A stretch of DNA of 64,000 bases, from contig CM070911.1 of NCBI GenBank assembly GCA_036417435.1, forward strand, positions 1,426,001-1,490,000. The letters are read 5' to 3'. Every line of letters starts with the position of its first letter. Positions within the stretch are counted from its first letter, which is position 1. The notes under the pieces were generated by a model. The model saw only the letters and a list, made by a program, of their open reading frames with translations. It was not told the origin of the DNA and made no database searches. Origin of the DNA: Inia geoffrensis (lineage: Eukaryota; Chordata; Mammalia; Artiodactyla; Iniidae). Below, piece by piece: positions 12,300 to 22,499 of the stretch. Position numbers and translations under genes: made by a program.

Positions 12300-13090
12300 T
12301 GCTCTCTGCTATGACTTTGGCTTGGACCTTATCATTTCTTGCCTTGGCTACAGCAATACCTTGCAAAATGATCTCCTGTCTCTAGTCTGTCTCCTTTCCA
12401 ATTCATCCTTCACACAGCTTCAAAGTGACCTTTTAAAATTCATATTTGATGGGCTTCCCTGGTGGCCCAGTGGTTGAGAGTCCATCTGCTGGTTCAGGGG
12501 ACACGGGTTTGTGCCCCGGTCCGGGAAGATCCCACATGCTGTGGAGCTGCAATGCCCGTGAGCCATGGCCACTGAGCCTGCACGTCCAGAGCCTGTGCTC
12601 TGCAACGGGAGAAGCCACAACAGTGACAGGCCCGCGTACCGCAGAAAAAAAAATTCATATTTGATTGTGTAACTTCAAATCCCTCAACCTTTCTCAGCTA
12701 CCTTCAGAGGAAGTACAAACTCCTTAGGAAAGTGCTTCGTGGTCTGCCATGGGCATCCTGCCCTGCGCCACCTGCTTCCGTAGTAGGAACATCCTCACTC
12801 CAGCAAGACTCAGGACAAGTGACATCATTCACACCCTCCCTACTGCACACCTTCTGCACACACACCAAGCATTTTCTCCCCTTGAGCCCTGCCCTCCGGC
12901 TCCTGTAACACCCTGTGTACTTGTATGAGGATGTCTAGTGCACCCCACTGCAATGCTGGTTTCATACTTTCTCTATCCCCACCCAATTGGAAGGTCCTTA
13001 TGAGTCAGCATTGGTAGCAGACGTCAATTTATTCCCAGGACAGACCTCATTCTAGGTGCTCAGTAAATACTTAACTGGATAAAAGAATAA
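12300..13090 (+). mobile_element. L2 LINE relic interrupted by SINEs
   Basis: The L2 3' order is visible: TGATCTCCTGTCTC near 12370, CCTTCAGAGGAAGTACAAAC near 12700, and GGTGCTCAGTAAATACTTAAC near 13055. A CHR-2 SINE at 12451-12649 interrupts it and another follows directly at 13109. Confidence 0.65.
12451..12649 (+). mobile_element. CHR-2-type SINE with target duplication
   Basis: The body runs from GGGCTTCCCTGGTGGCCCAG to a short A tail. An exact 16-bp duplication AAAATTCATATTTGAT lies at 12435-12450 and 12650-12665. It is nested in an L2 relic. Confidence 0.95.
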
Positions 13091-13108
13091 AAATAAAGAA
13101 TAAAATGA

Positions 13109-13310
13109 GGGGCTTCCCTGGTGGCGCAGTGGTTGAGAGTCCACCTGCAAGCGTTCATGCCCAGGTCTGGAAAGATCCCACATGCCGCAGAGAGGCTAGG
13201 CTTGTGAGCCATGGCCGCTGAGCCTGCGCATCTGGAGCCTGTGCTACACAACGGGAGAGGCCACAACAGTGAAAGGCTCACATACTGCAAAAAAAAAAAA
13301 AAAAAAAAAA
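13109..13310 (+). mobile_element. CHR-2-type SINE with internal deletion
   Basis: Flanked by AAGAATAAAATGA at 13096-13108 and 13311-13323. About 20 bp around the GATGCAGGGGACACGGG segment are missing, which shortens the B-box side of the tRNA-like promoter. The tail is a pure run of more than 20 A. Confidence 0.93.
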
Positions 13311-13321
13311 AAGAATAAAAT

Positions 13322-13460
13322 GAATTTATTCAGAAAAGATTTATTAAGCATCTATTATGTATCAGACACTGTTCTAGGTACTCAGATGTATCAGTGATTT
13401 AAACAAAGATGCTCTCATGGAGGTTACATTCTGGTGTGCAGAGAGGATGATAAAAAACTA
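13322..13460 (-). mobile_element. L2-like relic, antisense
   Basis: The text ATTTATTAAGCATCTATTATG...AGACACTGTTCTAGGTACTCAG followed by a TCATGGAGGTTACATTCTGG stretch is the usual reverse L2 3' pattern. Confidence 0.5.
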
Positions 13461-13899
13461 AGGCAGAATAAGTAAATCATATAATATGTTTGAAAGTGAT
13501 AACTGCTATAGGAATAAAAGACAAAAAGTACAGTAGGATAAGAGGATTCAGAGTCATGAGAGAGAGAGAGACAGTTTGCAAATTTAACCAGTGGTCAGGG
13601 TGAGCCTTATTTAGAAAGTGCTGTCTGAGCAGAGACTGAAGAACCCAGTGATAACCAGGAGAGAAAACAGCCTTGCAAAGGCCGAAGGCTGAAGATTGCT
13701 GGCCATATAACAAGGACACCAGTGTGGATGGTTGTTTAAAAGACAGTGGAATACATTAAAGAAGGCTCTAAAACTGAATCAGTGTGTCTCTGACATAGCA
13801 TGCACTGGTCCATCATTGAGATAATTCCACAGCTCAGAAGAAAAGCAAGAACAATATGTTCAGTAAACAGAGATGGAAAAGTTAATTCAAAAGCCATTC
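13461..13899. other. unassigned stretch
   Basis: Contains a short (AG)n tract at 13560-13571 and no recognised gene. The part near 13590-13700 may continue the L2-like relic. Confidence 0.4.
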
Positions 13900-14560
13900 A
13901 AAAATTCAGATTAAAAGAAGAATCAGTTTTGAATTGGAAACAGATGACTTAAAATTTACATAATAGCCAGTGTTGGCAAACTATTTAAAGAAACAAATTA
14001 TGATGTATTTATAAGATAAAATACTCTTAAGCAATTAGAAATCTTGTTGTAAAATATAATGCAATAAGAAAGTGTCTACTATATAGTGTTAAGTGACTAA
14101 GGAAGATTGCTCAATAATATATGTAACAAATTCCAATTTGTGCTTAAATTGTGCATATATGCATTATAATATGTGGAAAAATAAATGCAGAGGAGTGGGA
14201 AGAGCGTAGTTTTTATATTCTTTGTTGTAATTTTCTATATTTTTCAAATTTTAAAATAGTATAATTTTGGACTTCCCTGGTGGCGCAGTGGTTGAGAGTC
14301 CTCCTGCCAATGCAGGGGAGACGGGTTCATGCCCCGGTCCAGGAAGATCCAACATGCCACAGAGTGGCTAGACCCTGTGAGCCATGGCTGCTGAGCCTAC
14401 ACGTCCGGAGCCTGTGCTCCACAATGAGAGAGGCCACAACAGTGAGAGGCCCACGTACTGCAAAAAAAAAAAAAAAAAGTATAATTTTAGGATCAAGGAA
14501 AAAAGCAATGCTATTAAAAAGACACAGAGAAGGTTCTGAAGCAGAATCTAACATATATTA
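13900..14560 (+). mobile_element. old L1 3' relic
   Basis: A-rich plus-strand text around TATGATGTATTTATAAGATAAA, ATAATATATGTAACAAATTCC and ATGTGGAAAAATAAATGCAGA resembles the 3' end of older L1 families. A CHR-2 SINE at 14269 splits it. Confidence 0.45.
14269..14477 (+). mobile_element. CHR-2-type SINE with target duplication
   Basis: Starts GGACTTCCCTGGTGGCGCAG and ends in about 17 A. An 11-bp duplication AGTATAATTTT lies at 14258-14268 and 14478-14488. Confidence 0.95.
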
Positions 14561-15295
14561 AAAAGCGTATAAAATTTTAAGAGAAACCTCATATATCATT
14601 GGGAAAGCAAAGCATTATTCAACAATATTGCTGCTGGTAGAAATGGATAGTTATTTGAAATAAAGCAAACAAACTAACAAAATGCAGGTCCTTCCCTCAC
14701 ATCATGAACTAAAATACATTCCAGTCATATTAAAAATATATATTAAAAAAATAAACTTTAGTTGAGTCTTCTGGTTAATGATGGCAGATTGGCCACATGT
14801 ATTTACATATCCTTCTTCCTAAAATAGTGGGAAATTAGAAAAAAATCTTGATATCCATAGCAACCAAAAAGACCAATGAAAAATGGAAAAACGTGGATGG
14901 AGAATCATCATTTTTTTAGCAGGGAGGAAGAAGCTACAAATAAAATACTGGTATAGGATGATATCAAAAGGAAGAAAGCTAATTTTCCAAGCAAAACCTC
15001 TGAGATCTCAGGAATTGTTAGTTATCAGTAGCATGGAAGTGAGGAGGTAAGAAGAAAAGGTACAAAAACTGCACTGACTGAACATCTGTGTGTATGTGGA
15101 GGGGTTTTGGGGGCAGCCACATCCTCGGTTACACTTCCCCACCTGCTGTCTTCAGGATAATGCTAACCAGCCTCCTCATGATCCCATCCACATCTCTAGA
15201 GAACAGAATGTAAGTTTATTTTAAAGTACAAGGAAGTAGATTGAGGACCTGAGAACACGGTGGTCTTATAAATATTACATTAAAGACACACTCTA

Positions 15296-15500
15296 GGGCT
15301 TCCCTGGTGACGCAGTGGTTGAGAGTCCGCCTGCTGGTGCAGGGGACACAGGTTCGTGCCCCGGTCCGGGAAGATCCCACATGCCGCATAGCAGCTGGGC
15401 CCGTGAGGCATGGCCGCTGAGCCTGCACGTCCAGAGCCTGTACTCCACAACAGAAGAGTCCACAACAGTAAGAAGCCCTTGTACTGCAAAAAAAAAAAAA
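15296..15500 (+). mobile_element. CHR-2-type SINE with target duplication
   Basis: GGGCTTCCCTGGTGACGCAG head and pure A tail. An exact 14-bp duplication AAAGACACACTCTA lies at 15282-15295 and 15501-15514. Confidence 0.95.
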
Positions 15501-16020
15501 AAGACACACTCTAAGATGATTAGCTATTCAGCTACTAGAAAATATCCCCCAGGCATATAGATCCAGGCAAGAGATTGAAGGATCATTCTCTGGAGAAACT
15601 AAATAAAGCCCATTCCATCAAAGTGTGTTCAGGATCCTAAAATGAAATGGCTGCTCACCAACACACCCTCAACCCGATATCTCTATAGTGATGTCAAGCA
15701 GTCAACGAGTCTTATTCATGCATCTGAACTTTTCATCAGCTTGTGAGCACATAATTCACAAATATAAAGTCAGGTACCTCTTAACATTTGCAAACAGTTT
15801 TCACTGAGAAAGGAAAAAATGCAACTGAAACAAAATAAAAGAGTATGGAGGAAATAGAGATAATACAAGAAGGAAAAGAGATATTTAGAAATTCTAAATC
15901 TTACAGTGATGAGAAAAGACATTGCTTCTGTAAACTAAGAGCAGTATACTGTGAAAAGTGAACAGAGGGTAAGAAAAAGTCATTAAAATTAGAAATATAA
16001 AAGTAAAATAAAATAAATAA

Positions 16021-16021
16021 T

Positions 16022-16067
<46 letters not shown>
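16021..16067. repeat. (TA)n microsatellite with C/G interruptions
   Basis: Alternating AT run with single TACATA and TGTATA interruptions. The tract is nearly self-complementary. Confidence 0.9.
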
Positions 16068-16566
16068 GCAATGGAAAACATAGGAAGCATTTACTAATGA
16101 CTTCCACAGAAAGAAAGATGAAAAAATTTAATTCCATGGAAGAGTTCACGAATTAGAAGGACATTAACCTTGTTAAGGAAGTCCTCTATGTTAGATAATA
16201 GCAAAGACTTACCTTCACATTTTGAAGGAAAAAAATATTACCATAAAGAATTTTATACCTAGCCAAGCTATCAAGCAACTGTGAAATACATAGAATAAAT
16301 TAATTTTCAAAGATTCAAGGATTTAGAAAATTTGACCATCATGTGTTCTCCCTTTGGAAGACAGCAGAGAATTTATTTCAATAAAGGTGAAAGTAAATCA
16401 AGGACAAGGCAGGTATGGAATGCAGGAGGCACCAACACAGGAGCACCATGAACCAAGTCTCTGCATGTCAGTGATGGAGAAGATCTAGACAAAAACCAGG
16501 TCAAATGGGAAAAGGAGATAAGAAAGCTCTGGAAAGGAAGTATTCAGGAAATAAAGGGACTGATTA

Positions 16567-16721
16567 CAGTTGGCCTTCCCTATTCACAGACCCAGAACCT
16601 GCAGATGTGGAGGGCTGACTTTACTATATGCCATTTTATGTAAGGAACTTGAACATCCATAGATTTTAGTGTGATGGGAGGGTCCTGGAACCAATCCCCC
16701 ATTAGGATGGGGGGATGACTG
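16567..16721. mobile_element. MER2 (Tigger-type) DNA transposon, internally deleted
   Basis: The ends CAGTTGGCC... and ...GGATGACTG are inverted and flanked by TA on both sides (16565-16566 and 16722-16723), as expected for Tc1/mariner-type elements. The inner text CCATTTTATGTAAGGAACTTG and GTCCTGGAACCAATCCCCC is typical of MER2. The length is 155 bp against about 345 bp for the family, so the middle is missing. Confidence 0.8.
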
Positions 16722-16869
16722 TATTGGCTATAAAAGATCATTTCGTAGAAATTATTACACGTATGTTACAACTGGTGGATCATTGAAAGAAAAATCAAGA
16801 AAAATATATGGAAGAATTAGCATAGGCATAATTTTCTACTGGTATTGCCATGAAATATTTACATAATTG

Positions 16870-17291
16870 TGTGTTGTGGGTTGAATCGTGTCCCACACAT
16901 AGACATGCTAAAGTTCTAGCCCTGGTACATGTGAATGTGACCTTATTTTGAAATAGACTCATTGGAGATGTAGTCAAGTTAAGATGAAGTCACTAGGGTG
17001 GACCTGAATCCAATATGACTGTTGTCTTTACAAGAAGAGAAGACAGACAGAGAGAACACCTGTGAGACTGGAGTTAAGGCAGCTGCAAACTGAGGAACTC
17101 CAAAGATTGCCAGCAAACTACCAGAACCCAGGAAGAGGCAAAGGACTCTATGGGTTTCAGAAGGAGAGTTAGCCTTTGGCACTTTGATTTAGGACTTCTG
17201 TCCTCCAGAATTATAAGACAATATATTTCTGTTGTTTTAAGCCACGCAGTTTGTGGCAATTTTGTATAGCAGCTCTAGGAGATGAGAACAC
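16870..17291 (+). mobile_element. MaLR-type (ERVL-MaLR) LTR
   Basis: Shows the MLT/MST-like order: GTTGTGGGTTGAATCGTGTC at the start, GTGACCTTATTTTGAAATAG, CAAAGATTGCCAGCAAACTA, then TTTCTGTTGTTTTAAGCCAC and a CA end. No internal or second LTR is attached, so it looks solitary. A clean 5-bp duplication was not seen. Confidence 0.8.
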
Positions 17292-17587
17292 ATTATGTAA
17301 TCAACACATAACATAATCGATGATGTTACTATATGATATAATCAATATTTGCTAATTTAATAAAATTATTCTAGAACCATGTTGGCAGAGAGACACAGAG
17401 ATAGTGGTGTAAGACTGCTACATCCTTATGAATTACAGAATAATTTGATAAATTAAGACATAGCAGTGGAATCACATTAAACACACATTACTGAGTGTCT
17501 ACTCTGTAGTTTATTTATATGGAGATTGATTTATATGGAGATAATATCAGAAGAATACAAGCAAATTTAATTTCATACCTATCTAAT

Positions 17588-17785
17588 AATTTACTGTGTG
17601 CCAGGAAGTGTTCTAACCTATTAACTTGCCACTCCAGTAACTATGTGACTTATTTTTACTATCATCATTTCCATTTTTATATAAGAAACTGATAGTGATT
17701 AAAAAACTAAGTAAGTGGCAAAACTTGGATTCAACCCAAGCACTCTAGTGTCAGAGTCTATGCTGGTAACCACTGTAGTAGATTG
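17588..17785 (-). mobile_element. MIR SINE, antisense, nearly full length
   Basis: Reads from TGTGCCAGGAAGTGTTCTAA through the CTTGGATTCAACCCAAGC core to the GCTGGTAACCACTGT end, the reverse complement of MIR. Confidence 0.75.
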
Positions 17786-17794
17786 CTTCAGACA

Positions 17795-18635
17795 ATCAGT
17801 GAGGATGTATAGCAATAAAGGGAAATAAATTGCCTCCAAGATGGTGGGTAAGGATGCAGGTCAACTGGAAACTCGTGTATGCCGACGGTTGTGCAGCTGT
17901 TTTAGAAAAGGTCTGGCCAATCAGCTCCATACATACACATGTGATAGAAAGTGTGGTACCTGAGCACAAAAACACATGAGGAGTAGAATAAACAAGTATA
18001 CTGTGGCATATCATATAATGAAAAACTAAACAGTGAATAAGATCAATGAAATACAGCTGATGTACTTTGGAAACACTTTGGCAAACTAGCAGAATCTACC
18101 TGAAACTGCACACATACACACTTTGCAGTTCCACTTCCCAATCAAATGGGAACAAGTGTTAATCCAAAAAAAAGGATAAGAATGGTCATAGAAGAATTCT
18201 ATGCCTTAGCCCCAAAATGACTTCAAATGTCCTTCCAAAATAGAGTAGATACATAAAGTGAGGTATATTCATGAAGCAGAATATGCTTTATGTAGTGTAG
18301 TGATGTAAACAGCAGCATAGGTGAACCTCACACACAGAATGTTGAAAAAATGAAGTCAGGTGAAAGGAATAGACACTTAATGATTTGTTTTGTAGAAGTT
18401 ATTTGTTTTGTCTCTTCTATGATTTTAGCTGTCAGGATGGTGGCTACCTCCCAGGGAAAGGCAAGTTGTAGGGAAAGGTGGTGTGAGGTGGATTTGGGGT
18501 TCTGTTTCTTTACCTTGGTAATGTGGGCAGGAGTGTGATCACTTGGGTATTATGCACTGAACTGTGCGCCTGGGATTCGTGTACTTTTTATACATGTTCA
18601 ACTGAATTTTTAAAGTAATAGGCTTAATAAATATA
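17795..18635 (+). mobile_element. old L1 (ME-like) 3' relic
   Basis: Resembles the C-terminal ORF2 and 3' UTR of an old L1: TGTACTTTGGAAACACTTTGG, CCACTTCCCAATCAAATGGG and the ending CTGAACTGTGCGCC with a following ...ACTTTTTATACATG stretch. Many changes; no frame. Confidence 0.45.
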
Positions 18636-18734
18636 TCATCCCTGCCACTTGAAGGAGTCGAGTTTATGCAATGTAGAAATACAGGACATTTGTAAGCAAG
18701 AAACCCTCTTGAGATGAGTAGTCCTGGTTAAGGA

Positions 18735-18880
18735 CAGAGACGAGGACAAAGGTTTGAGCCCTGGCTCAGTCACTTTACATTTGCATCATGTCAGCCACAT
18801 GTTTAATCCCATCAATTTCCTCAACTGTGAGGTGAGGAGGATAATATCTCATGGGGTTCGGTGAGTATTAAATGAGTTTC
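18735..18880 (+). mobile_element. MIR SINE
   Basis: The text GGTTTGAGCCCTGGCTCAGT followed by TTTCCTCAACTGTGAGGTGA and TATTAAATGAG is MIR-like in order and spacing. Confidence 0.65.
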
Positions 18881-18884
18881 CAAC

Positions 18885-19350
18885 CCATGGCTTACTTCTT
18901 CTCCAGGAAACCTATACTCCAAGCCAGTTGTTGGGGAACACTTATTTCCCTCTTCAAAATGATGCCATCCTTCTTTTTTGCAATTGCTCTAAAACATTCA
19001 TTGTCTTGTGATATTCTATATTTTATTTGATTTTTAAATTTTTTTCTTATACTATTCATTTGCTTTTTCCATCTTTTGGAGGCCAGAAATTGCTCTACTC
19101 CCATGAGTGTAAGTTTTTTTCCTTCTAAAATGAAATTAATACTAACAGTTATGACCTATAACATACCTATATAATACTTTTTAAGTGTAAAGCATCCCCA
19201 AAGTATAAAAGATTAATAGTATAAATGTCTAATATTTTCACAACACCTAACAAGACCCTTATCGAGGCTCTGGTGCATTTTCGCTGATTTGATTTCTAGC
19301 CCAGCCTGTCTGCACCTTCTCCCTGCTGCTTTTTCTGCTCTTAGCTTTTC
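18885..19350. other. unassigned stretch
   Basis: The 70-residue minus frame at 18892-19104 has no recognised domain. Nothing else seen. Confidence 0.4.
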
Positions 19351-19370
19351 TTTTTCTTTCTTTCTTTCTT

Positions 19371-19404
<34 letters not shown>
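19346..19404. repeat. (TTTC)n and poly(T) tract
   Basis: CTTT units run into more than 30 T. I looked for a SINE or L1 body on either side as the source of a tail and saw none. The lysine-rich minus frames across it are artefacts. Confidence 0.9.
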
Positions 19405-19406
<2 letters not shown>

Positions 19407-19875
19407 CTTTTCCCACTTGGACTCCTACAAAGGAACCACTGACACCTACTCCTTACACTAGAATCAAAAAAAGTAAGCCACGGACACAATACATTTTTCC
19501 CCAGAGCCTGGCTCTGAATCTTTTTCATTTATTCCATCTTTGCTCTTTGCTTCCATTTTCCCAAATCTGTAAGATTCTGTACCTTTCATTTTGCATCTGG
19601 TGTTCTTACCCTGGCCCCTGGTTTTGAGTATCTGAACACACTGGTCCTCTAGTGTCAGTCTCAAGCTTTCTTCTAACCTTGATTCCCATCCACCTGTCCA
19701 TCTGACAAGGGTAAGGATAAACCTGCATCCATGACCTTCTAAGTAGAATATGTTCTGATGAGACATTTAAGGGGGATATTTAAAGGAAATCTTTTCTTTT
19801 CTTTTTTTATTTTTGAGGGTGTTGAAGAGGGACAGAACAGTAACCACTTATTAATTGGACTATTCTCATAAGCTA
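19405..19875. other. unassigned stretch between poly(T) and LTR
   Basis: The 100-112 residue frames on both strands have no recognised domain. Possibly an old repeat. Confidence 0.4.
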
Positions 19876-19880
19876 TGTTT

Positions 19881-20526
19881 TGTAAGTGCCATGTTCGTAA
19901 CCAAGCAGGACCCTATGGGATGTTCCTGGGACAGGACCCCCCGTCATGTCTTCTGCCTGCCTCTTGTTTGTAGAAAAACTTTAGCCTCCTAGGCCGTCCC
20001 CAAGTTCCAAAGAACAAATTTAAACAGAGAAGTGAGATGATGCAGAAACAAAGGAAAAGAGTCAAGCAAGACAAAATAATAACAGTTTAGCCATTAAACA
20101 AATTCAAGGACATTTAATTCTTCCTCAAGGGCTATAGATAATACCCTGAGCCATGTCCTCAAGCTGTTTTTCAGATACTGAAATCCCCACCAGGTGGAAG
20201 AATTTAACTGTATGCTGACCACAAGCAAGTAGAGCCCAGACGGGTTGAAACTGGAATCTTGATGATGTTGACTCCCAATTACCTCATCACCAGCCAATCA
20301 GAAGAATGTCCATGAGCTAAACACACACCACGCAACACCCTCCCTCACACTGTCTTTAAAAACCTTTCCTTGAAAGCCATGGGGAGTTCAGGTCTTTTGT
20401 TCATTAGCTGACCATACTCCTTGCTTGGCCCTGCAATAAACTCTGCTCTTTCTTTAATCAAAACCTGGTGTCAGTAGATGGCTTTCTTGTGCACATGTGA
20501 ATGGACCCAGGTTTGGTTTGGTAACA
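19881..20526 (+). mobile_element. solo ERV LTR with intact termini and 5-bp duplication
   Basis: A 646-bp LTR begins TGTAAGTGCCATG and ends GGTTTGGTAACA, so it has TG...CA termini. An exact 5-bp duplication TGTTT lies at 19876-19880 and 20527-20531. The 3' half has the layout of a class I (gamma-type) LTR: a CTTTAAAAACC TATA-like box near 20355, CTTGCTTGGCCCTGCAATAAA with the polyadenylation signal at 20435-20440, and a T/G-rich U5. No internal retroviral sequence is attached, so recombination between two LTRs has probably removed the provirus. Class assignment is by resemblance. Confidence 0.85.
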
Positions 20527-20531
20527 TGTTT

Positions 20532-21075
20532 ATGACTTAATCATTCCAAGCTTTGCATTGATGTCTACATGCCACTCCCTTCTTTCAAGGAATGTTTTAT
20601 AGTATAAGCACTGGTCTATCAAAACAAAATCAAAGCTTTATTTAGGGGGTAAACTTAGGCTGCTAAAACACTGTGTTGGCTGCTGTTGAAATACTGCCTT
20701 TTGAGAGTGAAAAAGAGAGTTATTTTTATGTTTTAAAGAATTTTAAGAAAATGAGTTAGTCGTAAGGTTTATTAATCTTTCCAGAGAACATATTGATTAG
20801 TCTTAAAGACTGGACAGTTAAGTAAGTGGTGACTGAGACATCTATTTTCTACAAAACTGGAAAAATAAACCTGGTCCTAGAAGAATGTATGATAAAATAA
20901 AACATGTGAATCAATGTTGATTCTTAAAAAAAAAAAAGAAAAGGGTGTTTTTTTTTTGCTTTTGCTTTTGTTTTTTCTTTTTGGCTTTTGCTTGGAAGAT
21001 GTGGGAGATGGGAATACAAATGGAATATGTTAGGAAAAGTAGATTTAAAAACCCAGGAGAAGGTATGAATTACTG
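20532..21075. other. unassigned stretch
   Basis: Ordinary AT-rich DNA with A- and T-runs at 20927-20990. No gene seen. Confidence 0.4.
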
Positions 21076-21079
21076 AGAA

Positions 21080-21286
21080 CTGTGGTTCTTAGGGGCAATT
21101 TTGTCCCCCAGGGGAAATTCTACAAAGCCTGCCCTCACTTTTGGTGGCCGTACTAGGGGGTGCTACTGACTTCAGGTGGGTGGAGGCCATCGATGTTGAT
21201 AGCATCCCACAGTGCACAGGAGAGCCCCTAACAGAGGAGACTTATCTGGCCCCAAGTGTCAACAGTACTAAAGCTGAGAAACCTTG
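21080..21286 (+). mobile_element. MER20 (hAT-type) DNA transposon
   Basis: Matches the MER20 order: TGTGGTTCTTAGGGGCAATT, TTTGTCCCCCAGGGG, GGGGTGCTACTGACTTC, CACAGTGCACAGGAGAGCC and AGCTGAGAAACCTTG. The length is close to the family's roughly 220 bp. The expected 8-bp duplication is not recognisable. Confidence 0.85.
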
Positions 21287-21289
21287 AGT

Positions 21290-22220
21290 AGAGAATTGCA
21301 GGTTGAGGGGAAGGAAACAGTGGGAAGATTGTGAGATTTTAGGAAAAAGCAGGTTCTCGGACAGGTCTCTTTAGGTTTTAGTCTCCAGAAGAATGAGACT
21401 GGAGAAGCCCCCAAGTAGAGTAGGAGAAGACAGAGGTATTGAACAGAGTCTCAAAGAAGCTTTGCATGCTATTCAGTGTTATTGTCTCTGTCAATTTTTC
21501 ACTAGTTAATATATATTACTTTTCAAGGTTTTAGAGTCAAATTTGAGTTTCTTTTGGGTGTGACAGCACATTGAGATATGCTTAAGGAGGAGGTCAGGAA
21601 GGCTTGGTTTATGGGGTCCCCTACACTACTACTACTTCTCTAGTCTGTAGAGGCCTGTCTTAACCCTTGAGTGGCCAGTGGGGGCCAGCCCCCGTGGCAG
21701 GACCAGTTTCTGAGGGACATTTCCTGGCCTCTCTGAAGATCTAGAGTTTTCTCTTGGATTCTTTTTTCTATCTGACAATGACACTCTGGGAATTTCACCT
21801 GTTTCAGTGGCCTCCAGATTTTTGAAGTTTTCTGCCTTGTGCATGTGAACTCATTACCCATTTCATGAGTCTGTTCATGTTGAACCTAACCGTTTCTGCT
21901 AAGCTTTTTGCAATCTTGTCAGGAGGAGGAAGGTTCAATTCTAACAGCTGAAATTTCATGTTTAATGAAGGCTTAATATGAAAATGACTGCTGCAATAAG
22001 AAGAGGTCCCAGGGAGTGACCTGTGAAAAAGAGGAGCTTGGATAGCAACCATACCTGTTAACTGAGAATCTAGCCCATAAATGAAACTACTCTTATTACC
22101 AAGCTCCAGTTCGTTCTAGTATGTGCATTATTTTCCCCAAGGGCTCATATTACTCATATTTTTAAGGGTCAGAGAAGTCATAAATAAAAGTTAAACTTCC
22201 AGGTAAGAAAGAAATACATT
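21290..22220. other. unassigned stretch
   Basis: Frames of 70-82 residues on the minus strand at 21632-22052 show no domain. No repeat recognised. Confidence 0.4.
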
Positions 22221-22236
22221 TAAAATATTATATCAG

Positions 22237-22480
22237 GGCTTCCCTGGTGGCGCAGTGGTTGAGAGTCCGCCTGCCGATGCAGGGGATACGGGTTCGGCCC
22301 TGGTCTGGGAAGATCCCACATGCCGCAGAGCGGCTGGGCCCGTGAGCCATGGCTGCTGAGCCTACACGTCCGGAGCCTGTGCTCCACAATGAGAGAGGCC
22401 ACAACAGTGAGAGGCCCACATACCGCAAAAAAAAAATAAATAAATAAAAAATAAAAAAAAATAAAAAAAATAAAAATAAA
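22237..22480 (+). mobile_element. CHR-2-type SINE with long A-rich tail
   Basis: GGGCTTCCCTGGTGGCGCAG head, then a tail of about 55 bp made of A-runs and AAAT units (22427-22480). An exact 16-bp duplication TAAAATATTATATCAG lies at 22221-22236 and 22481-22496. Confidence 0.96.
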
Positions 22481-22499
22481 TAAAATATTATATCAGTAT

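Larger units (their letters stand above)
14770..16560 (+). mobile_element. HAL1/L1-like relic, ill-defined
   Basis: The segment near 16215-16330 (GAATTTTATACCTAGCCAAG, AACTGTGAAATACATAGAAT) resembles HAL1 or old L1 5' sequence. The purine-rich text at 15830-15960 fits the same source. A SINE at 15296 and a (TA)n tract at 16021 interrupt it. Limits are guesses. Confidence 0.4.

Noticed and set aside
19346..19404. Tail of a processed pseudogene or SINE
   Set aside because: No SINE, L1 or recognisable mRNA body was found on either side of the T-run.
19213..19528. Lysine/glutamate-rich frames on the minus strand
   Set aside because: Translation of the poly(T)/(TTTC)n tract; no protein evidence.
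21072..21294. 8-bp target duplication for the MER20 copy
   Set aside because: The eight bases on each side (ACTGAGAA and AGTAGAGA) agree at too few positions to call.
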